Shown here in pieces: positions 54,481 through 64,000 of a stretch of DNA of 64,000 bases. The notes beneath the pieces are model-generated. The model was given only the letters and a program-made list of their open reading frames with translations. It ran no database searches and had not been told where the DNA came from. The DNA lies in the NCBI RefSeq assembly GCF_022605725.1, contig NC_065549.1, positions 35,727,690 through 35,791,689 on the forward strand. Direction: 5' to 3'. The number at the start of each line of letters is the position of its first letter. Position 1 is the first letter of the stretch. The position numbers and the translations under genes were made by a program. Origin of the DNA: Anthonomus grandis grandis. Taxonomy: Eukaryota; Arthropoda; Insecta; Coleoptera; Curculionidae.

Positions 54481-54624
54481 CTGGAGAGATGGCAGCAGTT
54501 GTACGGTTTTCACTAGAAACGCAAATACCACGTGCATGTTATGTTTGTTGCCTTATTCAGTCATTCTTTCTATAAAAATCGGTGTAAAAACATGTTGTTT
54601 TGTGGGCTAAAATTTGGAGGAGCA

Positions 54625-56618
54625 ATGGTGGCAAAGAAAAGAATTATTTCTGATACTGAGATACAACAAGCAGTGGAGGCTTCAGCAGAAGAAATAGAGA
54701 TTTATAGAGACCTCGTCATGAGTGAGGAGTTTTCAAATATCTGAGATTCTGATTTGGATCCGACATATTTGGCCGGTGAGATATCTTCAAGCAGTTCTGA
54801 AGAAGACCGCCCTAAAAAAAAAGATAAAGTATGTACGTCAGTTAGGTACGTAGGAGGTTTGGCAATTCCATTTTTTAAACATAGTTTATTTTCGAAAATG
54901 TTATTAGAAAAAAAACAGTGTTGCAAGAAGTTTCAATATACTAACTCGGGTACGAAACTAAGTGAAATACTTATGTATATTAAATTTAACGTCTAAAATT
55001 TATATTTTCTCTTCCTAGTTATGATTATCTTCTTATACACTACCCCCCATTTTTTTAGATACTTCCGAGCCTTCAACATCTGCTCAGTTAAATATAGACA
55101 TAGATTCTTCAGGCAATGATGAAAGACAGGAGTGGAGACCAGCTTCAGTAAATTTTTCGACATTCACTCTACCAATGAATATTGGAATTTCACTAGCCTT
55201 GCAGACCCAAATGCGCGGTAAGGATGAACTTCATTTTTTTGAATTACTTGTATCTGACGATGTTATTAATAAGATCGTAGTCAAAACAAATAGATACGCG
55301 GAACAGCAAATTATTCTTGCCATAACGAATGAAAATATTGGCCAATATTCTCTCCTAAATGCATGGGTGGATACTAATTATAACGAAATACGAACATTTA
55401 TTGCTATTTAATTTGGATGGGATTGGATAAAAAACCATGACTAAAAGATTATTGGCGCAAACATCCATTATATAAAAACGAAATATCAAAATATTGTCCG
55501 CGGAATAGATTTGAGCTGCTTTTACGTATGTTTCATTTGGCAAATAATGAAAATTGTCCTCCCAATGACCGGCTTCATAAAATTCAATGCCTTGTTGATA
55601 TGCTGAACAAGAATGCTTCTTTCTGCATTATTCCAGAAGAGTCTCTTTGCATCGATGAAACCATAATACCTTTCCGAGGTAAATTATCCTTTCGACAGTA
55701 TATAAAAGGAAAACGACATAAGTTCGGCATTAAAGTTCATAAAGTATATCTAGATGAAGGATTTACTTACAGCCTGAAAGTCTATTGTGGTGAAGAGAAA
55801 ATAAATGGACAATCGGTTGCGGAATCTATTGTTATGGAAATGTTGCAACCACTGCTTGATAGTGGCCGGACCCTTTTTGCAAACAATTGGTACACCTCTA
55901 TTCCGCTTGCGGAAAACTTGCAAAACAGATCAACTCATCTAGTTGAAACGATTCGTGAAAACAGAAGAAACCTACCAAAGTCAGTAGTTGATGTAAAATT
56001 AATAAATGGGGAAATTGTTGCAAAACAAAATAAAAATAAAGTTGTTGTTATGAAGTGGCATGACAAGAGGGACGTGCTCTTCTTATCCACAAAACATACA
56101 GATGAACTAAAGGAAGTACACCATAGAGAGGGTCCTAGGCTCAAACTTTTTGCAATAATCGACGCCAAGGCCAAATCATTTGTTGATATGTAGACCAAAT
56201 GTCAGCTTATTCAAATTCTCTTAGAAAGTCAATTAAATGGTACAGAAAATTGGCCTTTGAATTCATCACAGGTACCTCAGTCGTAAATGCCTTAAATCTG
56301 TACAATAAAATTAACGAGAACAAAATTTCAATAACGACTTTCAAAGAAAATCTTGCCATGCAACTTTTGGAAACGGCAGTACCGCCAATCCCAATGAATC
56401 CCTCAAAAGAGCACAAACTTTCCGAAAAGACAGATAACGAGAAAAAGCTGAAAAGAGGCAGGTGCAGATATTGCTACGAAAAAAACTCACAAGAACAGGG
56501 GCGTAATTATGCTGTAAAAAATACCAAAAGAGTTTCCTACGTATGTCTAGGTTGTGACGAAAATATTTTCATTTGTATGGACTGTTTTTTTTCCAAACAC
56601 ATGTTTTTAAAAATATAA
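54625..56618 (+). pseudogene. piggyBac transposase, degenerate
   Basis: ATG 54625 begins MVAKKRIISDTEIQQAVEAS and an acidic region (SSSSSEED). A likely intron (donor at 54827 or 54830, acceptor TTTTTTTAG at 55058) leads to TSEPSTSAQLNIDIDSSGND and RDELHFFELL-like sequence from 55061. The core has LLLRMFHLANN, SLCIDETIIPFRGK (first catalytic Asp), FANNWYTSIPLAE (second; normally DN-Y/W-YTS, here Asn by codon 55882-55884) and WHDKRDVLFLSTKH (third Asp). Then MSAYSNSLRKSIKWYRKLAF and a C-terminal zinc-binding domain, GRCRYCYEKN...YVCLGCDENIFICMDCFFSKH. Lesions: TGA at 54742, frameshift at 55409, TGA near 55438, frameshift with a small deletion at 56190. It is inactive because of these and the lost Asp. 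Confidence 0.85.
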
Positions 56619-56970
56619 AATAATCTTTTCATTTTGAAGTATTTTGTTTTTAAAATTAGTTTGTTTATTTTATAATTATAAATAACAATTTTACATGTTA
56701 AATTACTGCCTATTGAAAAAATAAACGTATCATTTAAAAACGTCAATATTTTGTGTCATATTATTTCGAAAAACAAAAATATTCCCGAGCCATTCTCAAA
56801 CAAACTATTTCCTATGTCAGACCAATCCATACATACACTTCAATCAACGCTTAATGTGGCCGCCCCATGTACACATGGCTTGGAAGGTAAGAAGTTCTGT
56901 GTCCACTGGTGGTACACATGGCGCTGAATAAAAATTGACTGTGTCCATATATAGTACACATGGCAGTTAA

Positions 56971-58680
56971 CGTGTTAATGAAATTTTTAATTTCTTCTGA
57001 GTGCTCTAAATATTCAAGTCGTTGAGCTTTAAAGCAATTTCTTGAATATTCCATATATTTGATGATTTCATCTATTTTAATTAATTATACCTATTAAAAA
57101 ATTTTCTAGGTATTTAGTGTCATTTATATTTAGGCATTCATTTTAATATTTTTTGTATTTCAGGCTTTTGGAGTATTTTTTTAATTTGATTTCAGACATT
57201 TGAAATCATTATCCACATCTTTCTGATACGTCATTAAAGTAATGTAACCTTCGAGTTATTTTAGGTTTCATTCCTATTTTGGCTTGTTAGGTAAACTTAT
57301 AGAAATAATTATTAAATATATGTATATAATTTAAAAATTCTATATATTTAATTTATTAGGGTTGATTAATAGACTTTAGGCTAAGAATATTATTCAGATA
57401 ATAATCAACTCGAATATAGAGGGATCCTGCTTATAAACTGTGTCAATGAACAGGGACTTTTGTACAAGGTTCCTACACTGACACTAGCTAAAAATCTCAA
57501 TCTTTTATTTCATTACTCATTATACGTATTTTATAATATGCACCCTGTATAACACGAAGTCAGAATCATTTATATATCCCTTATATTCAATAAACCCGAT
57601 ACCTTCGCCCTGACTGAATCTCGGGCTGCTAACGAACGAACACGGTAAAACGACTTTGAAAAGTTAAAATTAGAACCCTAATAAGACGTGGCCCTAAAGT
57701 GGGACCTCTGAGTTTCGTAATTGCGATTTGGGGCGACTCTCATTGTGTCTTGTCACCTAGGTGATGATCTCCGTGTCGAACCGGTGCCGCGTTGCTACAG
57801 AGGTGTTCTATCTCTCGGGATTAAAGTATGTACTTTATTTTTGAGAAATATCAGTCCATGTATAGGATGATCATTTAAGAATGAATAATTCCTAATATAT
57901 TGGTTTGTTTTATTGGAGGGTCAAAATATTTAAAAGTAATACAAAAGCAATTTTGTTGGACCACGCTTAAGTTACAAAAACTAATTGGTATATCTTATAT
58001 AATATTTTAAGTACACTATTTAATTATATCTTTACAATCTTTTACTACAAGACATTCAAAGTAATTTTAAGTTTATTCCTGGTTGATATTATTCGTGATT
58101 TCTTAATCAGGGTTTATCTGTATTTACATTTACACTTCACTTATTCCATACTTTTAAGCCATTTTATTATTTTATTTCATGCATTTTCTTAACTTATCAA
58201 TGTTATAAATTGTTTATATTTGTTGATATTTACAATTTTTAAATTGCATATTTATTTCTATATATTTAACGCTATTGAGATTGGGCACCAGTCGAATTGT
58301 AGACTGTTTGATAAATTCACAAATTATTATATTAGGTAAAAAATATAATTTTTCCAAATATAATTTTAAAAACAAACTATTTTTGTAGACAACAGCTTTT
58401 GATGTAAAAAATGTTCTCGTACGACTATTTCGAAATACATGCAGTATAGTTTTAGATAAAAGAATAGCTTCATATTACGGAATTTATTGCTGATTCATGA
58501 TGGAATTTGTATAAGATTTCTGAGAATCTGTAGCCAGAGAAGGTAAACTATGCATACAAATATGAATGAAAAGTACGATAATTGCTTGCTGGGATATTTT
58601 AACTGCTGGGCACTGGCACCTAAAACAACATCTTAAGACCAGCGTCGTTAGTGTGAAACAATGAGTGTTCATACCAATAA
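56971..58680. other. Spacer with a GC-richer stretch, no gene recognised
   Basis: Most is AT-rich. From 57590 to 57825 the sequence is richer in G and C (CCTAGGTGATGATCTCCGTG, GTCGAACCGGTGCCGCGTTG) and has no supported frame. It could be LTR or SINE-like material. Confidence 0.4.
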
Positions 58681-60275
58681 ATGTACACGAGAGCAACTAC
58701 TTAATACCCGACAGATCATTCAAAAAGCATTGGAAGACAACTTAAAATTATATTTGTGTTTCGCAGACTACACGAGAGCGTTCGATTCTATGAACTGGTC
58801 ACTTCTTTGTAGAGTATAAATGTAGTACCTCATAGACGTACATTTTAATAGGGTTTTATATTTTTCAATTCAGGAGCAAACTATCTTTAGGACACTATTT
58901 ATTTTAAATCTGTTAAATTATATTAAATCTTCCTTACCCAAGGTATCTAAATTCTAATTTTGATAAATATTGATACAGGCTGTGTCATTAAAACAAGACA
59001 TTTTTATTTTCATTATTATTTTTTGTAGTAGATACCTAACATACTTTAGGTACTGACTACATACTAAGTACATAATTTGCCGCTGGATAAATAACTGATT
59101 CATATCTGGTTTTTGAGGATACAACTGGTTCATATCTGATTTCAGGTAAATGCGCAAATTTTTTATGGAACGCATTTTGTATGCCATTGATTGTAACTAT
59201 TTTTAGAATTTAAGGCTACTCTTTATGTAATAGGGCAGACCAAATAGAACATAAGGGCATTGTATGGTATAATTATCGGTTTAAGTTATTTATAAAAAAA
59301 ACGATAGATAAATCAGGCAAGCTTTTTCAGTTCTGCACTTTTTGGTTGGATCTTGTTCCATGATATAACATCCGAGATTTTTGAATATGGTAATAATTCA
59401 TTTTCTATCTACCGAAGTTACTTGCTTGTAGAGTGATGGGTGAAATAGGTGTTCCCGTTATCTGATATTTTAATTAAGAGGCTATACCAATAAAATAACG
59501 CCAAGGTCAGAGCAGAACAAATAGTGATCAGAGCTTTTAACATAGAAGCTGGTGTCGAGGAAGGATGCATACTCTCGCCCCTACTTTAAAACATTCTAAT
59601 AAATCCTAAGAAAAGTCCTTGACGTTTGAGAAGGTAAAATATCAATTGAAGAAAGAAAAAATTAGTAGCCTTAGGTATGTAGATGGCGCCTTGATTGAAG
59701 CAGCAGACAAAGAACAACTGATACATAATAAACGAATTATAAAAATTTAGTAGAAAATAGTTTTAATAATCAACAAAATGAAAGTATTGATCATCGATCG
59801 ACGTAATGACACATCCAATCAATCCAGCGAAATATAATGTGGTAGACAAGTTTGTGTACCTGGGATCGTTTCTAACCAAAGATGGAGACTGTTGAGGGGA
59901 AATAAAAAGAACAATAATATTGGCCAGATTCAAACACCTAAACTCATAAAAATATAGAGAGATTATACCAGTATAAAAATAGTCAAAGCAATGCTAGCCA
60001 ATTCCTTGATCTTCCTAATTGCTGTTTAATCTGCTGAAACATTGACGCAAAAAACAAAAAGTGTTTACTTAACCAAATAATTGAGCATTTTTCACTTACT
60101 TTAAATACATAGCTAGAAGAATAGGTAAGATATAAAACCTGGTGTTCGAGGGAAAATTTAAGGGAAAAAGACCTAAAGGACGGTCTCCAATGACGTATGT
60201 TGATCAAACCAGAATGTCTTATCGGCTTTTCCAATTCTATTGGTCTCTAGCAACCTTTGATACTGCATGAAGGAT
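58680..60275 (+). pseudogene. RTE-like LINE reverse transcriptase, interrupted (LINE-H)
   Basis: The plus strand at 58688-58813 reads CTREQLLNTRQIIQKALEDN and LYLCFADYTRAFDSMNWSLL, the RTE-type motif A region (LYLCFIDYxKAFDxV) with the catalytic Asp kept. After a 660-bp interruption (58815-59480) it resumes KVRAEQIVIRAFNIEAGVEE and GCILSPLL (motif B; RTE has GVxQGCxLSPxLFN). VVDKFVYLGSFLTKDGDC and EIKRTIILARFKHL follow, then AMLANSLIFLIAV...SAETLT and GKIKGKRPKGRSPMTYVDQT (the RTE C-terminal RGR-P-x-x-W/Y-D motif) near 60140-60205. The YADD box is eroded (RYVDGALIEA near 59660). It is non-functional. Confidence 0.7.
58815..59417 (+). repeat. 0.6-kb repeat, copy 1 (inside LINE-H)
   Basis: This matches 60598-61204 over its length (TATAAATGTA(G/A)TACCTCA, TTAAATCTGTTAAATTATAT, GGCATTGTATGGTATAATTA) at an identity I judge near 85-90%. 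It interrupts the RT of LINE-H. No ORF is found. Confidence 0.75.
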
Positions 60276-60597
60276 CCATTAGTAAAACTTTATGCACAAG
60301 AACCCTTTTGGCTGCCCAAATTCAAATTCAAGATGGTTGCTAGCTATTTATTAAAAAATTGTATTAGAGAATCTCTGGTTTACGATTGAAAGAAGAGGGG
60401 TTAAATATTTGCAGATACTTTACTGAATTTTCGGGTTAAGTACCATAATATTAAATATAATCTTGTTACCCTCTTAGGCGCAAGATTAGATTTTAATATA
60501 CAGAGTGTCCACTGAAGATACACACACAATATCTTGGTTTTTTTGATTAATCTTTTTTAATTTTGGTAGGAGGCTGTTTGACTTGGCATGATAAGAA

Positions 60598-61204
60598 TAT
60601 AAATGTAATACCTCACAGACCTACGTTTTAATAGGGTTTGATATTTTTCTATTTAGGAGCAAACAACCTTTAGGGCACTATTTATTTTAAATCTGTTAAA
60701 TTATATTGAATCTTCTTTACACAAGATATCTAAATTCTAATTTTGATAAATATTGATGCAGGCTTTGTCATTAAAATAAGACATGTTTATTTTCATTATT
60801 ATTTTTTGTAGTACATATCTTACATACTTTAAGTACTTACTACATACTAAGTATCTACTTTTGACGCCACTGGATAAATAACTGGTTCATATCTGGTTTT
60901 AGGATACAACCGGTAAATGCGCCAATTTTTTATGAAACGCATTTTGTATGCGATTGATTGGAATTAGATATTTTTTAGAATCCAATGCTACTCTTTATCT
61001 AGCAGGATATACCAAATAGAACATAAGGGCATTGTATGGTATAATTATCGGTTTAAGTTCTTTATAAAAAGAACGATTTAATTATTCCTAGATAAATCAG
61101 GCAAACTTTTTCAGTTCTGCACTTTTTGGTTGGATCTTGTTCTATGATGTAACATCCGAGATTTTTGAATATGGCAACTATTCATTTTCTTAATCTATCT
61201 GAAG
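60598..61204 (+). repeat. 0.6-kb repeat, copy 2
   Basis: Second copy of the 58815-59417 repeat. It is preceded about 100 bases upstream by TACAGAGTGTCCACTGAAGA (60500-60519), which looks like a mariner-class terminal repeat, so the family may be a non-autonomous mariner derivative. I could not find the matching right end. Confidence 0.7.
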
Positions 61205-62450
61205 TATACTGCAGATTTTGTCATATGAACATTTTTTCTTAAACACATTTCCCATTCTGTTGTGCTTACATTATTGGATTATGTATGACATCCTATATAT
61301 GATGAATAATTTTGCACAAAATGTGTCGTTCGTCTCTCTTATCGAGTACTGGTACTTAGACTCCCATTGATTTTCTCTACCTAAATCCTGTTTAAAAATT
61401 CTATCCGAATAGATGTTAATGAAAATTAATAATAATACTGGTTTGAAGTTATTAACGTATTTGTTACGATATAATAGAATTACCTTCCATGATACATGCT
61501 ATAAATCTGAAAAAAAAGAATAATTTATGATAGCTATTTGCTTTAAAATACATATGCCTAACGAAAATTGCACTTAGCACTTAATATAAGATAAAGAATA
61601 AGTATGTTCTTAAGTTTTTAATTAGTAGCCTATATTAGCGTTGTCTATTCAAGAAATTGACATTTTCTCCTTGGTCTAAAGTAAAATATAGTTTAAGACA
61701 TCTAAAACGATAAATTTATCTGCCCAAGATCGAATTAATTAGTTCGGGAAAACTTAGGCTATCGGGCCATGTCTCTTCCGGGTCCAATTGGTGAATTGTT
61801 TGCTGACGTATATATCATTCCGGGACCTCAAGAGAGGATGATGTATGGACCGGGCGGCTTCAATATATCTTGTCGTCGGCTCCTTGTGTCTTCGGTTAGC
61901 TCTCGACTTACACATGCACACATTCGCCCCCCTTTTCGTAATTTATACCTCATAAAATATCCTTTAGACGGCAAGGCTAGAGAAGATTTAAGGCAATAGT
62001 TTTGATTTATATTAAGGTAGTTTTTATCTTACAATATCAAAATAATACTGAAAAGATAATAAGTTTTAATGATCGCTTAGGTGTTGCAAGCTTTTCTATT
62101 TATTTTTATTTCTTGTCTGGAGTACGTTTAAACCCCAAAGGCATGTCAGCCATAAAAGACTTATTGTGTATGCCCAAAGGAATTAATACTTTTTATATTG
62201 CGTTTTTTTTACCTTAACGATGCACACAGGTGGTAGATAAACTACTTTGAATATAACCGTAGTTTACTTTAGATAAGAGTTCTTACATTAGCCATGATAT
62301 AAAAAAACTGAATGGTACTAATAATAACATTTATTTTCATTAGACTTATCATCACAATACAAAATATTATGTTACACTCTTAATTTAAGGTTATTTAATA
62401 ACCTTTTAAAATATGATGCTAATAATTTTAGATATAATGGATTAACTTAA
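61205..62450. other. Spacer with an unidentified GC-richer segment
   Basis: From 61735 to 61960 the sequence is richer in G and C. It contains a 76-codon plus frame (61769-61999, MSLPGPIGELFADVYIIPGP...) which I do not recognise. Nothing around it supports an exon. The rest is AT-rich. Confidence 0.35.
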
Positions 62451-62451
62451 T

Positions 62452-63200
62452 TTATAATCCATGCGTATCTTTCTTATGGAGAAAAATATTTAGAGCTTGT
62501 TCTATGGAAATATATAAAGAACAAAATGAAATAATGTCTTTTATTCTTTGATGCAATGTAATAAATATGTATAAAAGTTTAAATAGATCTGGATGCTCTA
62601 TTTGACCATTAAGTAAGTTGTTTAGAAATTTTAATCCTGCTCAAACCCGGCGATCTTTCAAAGGTGGCAAATTGAGTTGTATTTTTATTTCTTTATAGCG
62701 ATTCATTATGACCAAGTAGAATTTATATGCACAAACTCATAAAAATGTATGCGGAATGATTTCTGCCAATGTGATATCTACTAGAGACCAAATCACTGTC
62801 GCATACTCAAACTTACGGAACAATAACTAAAGGAACAATCTAACTAAAGGAAAAATAAGTATTTTTAATTATATTCACAGACAAATTTTTGCAATTTCTA
62901 ACAATTTCATCCTTAATGATTTTGCTGTAACTGTATTGGTATGCTCTATAAAAGATAAGACTTTCATCATAAACGATAGCTACATTTTTGATTTTAGAGA
63001 CACATTTTAGAGATACCTCTCGCAATTAATAAGATGTATTGAACTATTTATTTTTACTAAAAAAAAATTATTTGACAATATTTGGTGATCTACCTGGTCA
63101 AAAACTTTAGAAAAATCTGTATAGATAGAGCCTCCTTGTTTAAAATTCTCAATGTAAAAGCCATGCCGGTTGTTGTTTATTAAGTCTGGACACAGTCATC
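62452..63200 (-). pseudogene. LINE RT remnant (LINE-E)
   Basis: On the minus strand near 63170-63080: NNNRHGFYIENFKQGGSIYT and DFSKVFDQVDHQILSN, the RT motif A (Y-T-D-F-S-K-A-F-D). A deletion leads to KIKNVAIVYDESLIFYRAYQ (connection region, 63025-62840), then FRKFEYATVIWSLVDITL and LNLPPLKDRRV...LKFLNNLLNGQIEHPDL, the typical end of Jockey/CR1-like ORF2. The end is about TAA 62452. Several frameshifts and a deletion removing the catalytic YADD make it dead. Confidence 0.65.
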
Positions 63201-64000
63201 TCAGTTGGTGACTTACTAAGCTGTCAAATAGTTTTTGGATTGACGATTGTATAGAAACACTTTATATTAGTTTTATAGTCATAGAATGTATCTGTATAGT
63301 GTGAAAAAAAGTAATTACATTACATTGACATAAAAACAAAATAATTTTATTGATATTTATGGCTAAAACCTAATTGCTAATAGTTTTAACCTATTTTTTT
63401 TCTATTTTATAGGAAGACTTTTGACGCTGACTTTTATAAAAAATCATGTTTTTTCCTGGCAAAGGAGTTATTAAATTAATTTTTTAATTTCTGGTAAACT
63501 AATGCACCTGTAAACTATTCCGATATAAAAACTTAAAATACTTTGATAGTTATCTTACGGCTTTGTTTTTAATTTATAGTTTAGGTTCTTTAGTTGAGTT
63601 TACTTAGAACTCCACCTACGTCTAGTTTTATATTTCTTTTATTTCATTGTAAATCTGTGTACTCTTAACAAACAAGAACTCTGGATTTTTTGTGTTCCAA
63701 GTGCTTGGTTTGACTGTAATTGTTCTTTTAAAATCATTGGTCTATGGGGTATTTTAACTTCTCTCTGTGTTTTCATTTGAAGGCATTGAAAAAATTTCTT
63801 TACCTTGTTTAGCTATTAGAATCGTTCCAGTTATTTGTTTTATTAGAGTATATTCTTCAGTATTAGTTTGATACTGCACCAAATCAGTACTTCTCAAATC
63901 AGTATGGTGTAAGAAAAATAGATCTTGATTTTCTTTATCAAAAAGTCGCAATTTAGTATTCTACTTTATAGTGAGTTCAGAAGGACGGGAAGACTTTTCT
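63201..64000. other. AT-rich spacer to the window end
   Basis: No gene recognised. A 65-codon minus frame (63754-63951) has no identifiable motif. Confidence 0.45.

Larger units (their letters stand above)
53226..56966 (+). mobile_element. piggyBac-superfamily DNA transposon
   Basis: TTAA occurs at both borders (53222-53225 and 56967-56970), and the ends begin CTGCCA in inverted orientation (left CTGCCAGTCCC, right reverse complement CTGCCATGTGTAC). Inside both ends the motif GTGTCCA...GGTACACATGGC recurs. The plus strand holds a piggyBac transposase (54625-56618). A 1-kb Harbinger-like element (53478-54480) is inserted between the left end and the gene. The span is 3741 bases, about 2.7 kb without the insertion. 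Confidence 0.85.

Noticed and set aside
61769..61999. 76-codon frame as a host exon
   Set aside because: No recognisable domain, splice signals or neighbouring exons; kept only as an unidentified frame.
1..64000. CRISPR arrays, tRNA or rRNA genes
   Set aside because: No regularly spaced short repeats, no cloverleaf-like GC stems with B-box sequence, and no ribosomal motifs were seen.

Overview
This window is strongly AT-rich, non-coding eukaryotic DNA packed with transposable elements. I found no intact host gene, no tRNA or rRNA, no CRISPR array and nothing bacterial. The element mix (mariner/Tc1, PIF/Harbinger with MADF partner genes, piggyBac, Jockey/CR1-like and RTE-like LINEs, Penelope-like retroelements, LTR-retrotransposon remnants, fold-back MITEs) suggests an arthropod, most likely an insect, perhaps a beetle. 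That placement is an inference from element families, not from a host gene. Small introns, GT-AG junctions and heavy mutational decay also fit a eukaryotic repeat graveyard.

Layout. 1-5 kb: a truncated mariner 5' end (654-1075) and a TA-flanked mariner on the minus strand (2877-4525). 5-12 kb: a perfect-looking fold-back (5458-5532), then a small LTR-retrotransposon remnant with a recognisable primer-binding site; its 5' LTR is split by a mariner (7378-8587) and its 3' LTR by a Tc1-like element (10043-11803). 13-15.5 kb: a palindromic MITE and a nearly intact DD41D (rosa-type) mariner with very long terminal inverted repeats (13652-15477). 16-18 kb: a Penelope-like element with a GIY-YIG endonuclease and a hammerhead-like motif at its tail. 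18-26.4 kb: two long minus-strand non-LTR retrotransposons; the second keeps ORF1 and endonuclease/RT regions in good shape. 27-30 kb: Harbinger-1 (27088-29968). 30-32 kb: a LINE remnant carrying a 256-bp palindrome with two opposed hammerhead-like motifs. 32-36 kb: two further mariners, one (33323-35893) with an 844-bp DNA-transposon derivative inside its transposase. 37-41 kb: LINE fragments and a 0.7-kb direct duplication. 43-47.5 kb: Harbinger-2 (43963-47001) sitting inside a LINE. 48-52.5 kb: LINE 3' end, a long-armed fold-back, a Penelope fragment, a LINE ORF1 fragment and a second MITE copy. 53.2-57 kb: a piggyBac element (53226-56966) that itself contains a small Harbinger-like element encoding only a Myb/SANT-type protein. 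58.7-63.2 kb: an RTE-like LINE, a duplicated 0.6-kb repeat and a last LINE 3' fragment. The stretches between are AT-rich and I see no gene in them.

How the parts work together. There is no host operon or pathway. The functional logic is that of the elements: transposases with terminal repeats, LINE ORF1/ORF2 pairs, and Harbinger transposase plus MADF DNA-binding partner. The most interesting structural point is that both large Harbinger elements have the same unusual gene plan: transposase and MADF genes lie on opposite strands with their exons interleaved, each gene's exon sitting in the other's intron. The second is the set of four hammerhead-ribozyme-like motifs, two of them head to head in one palindrome.
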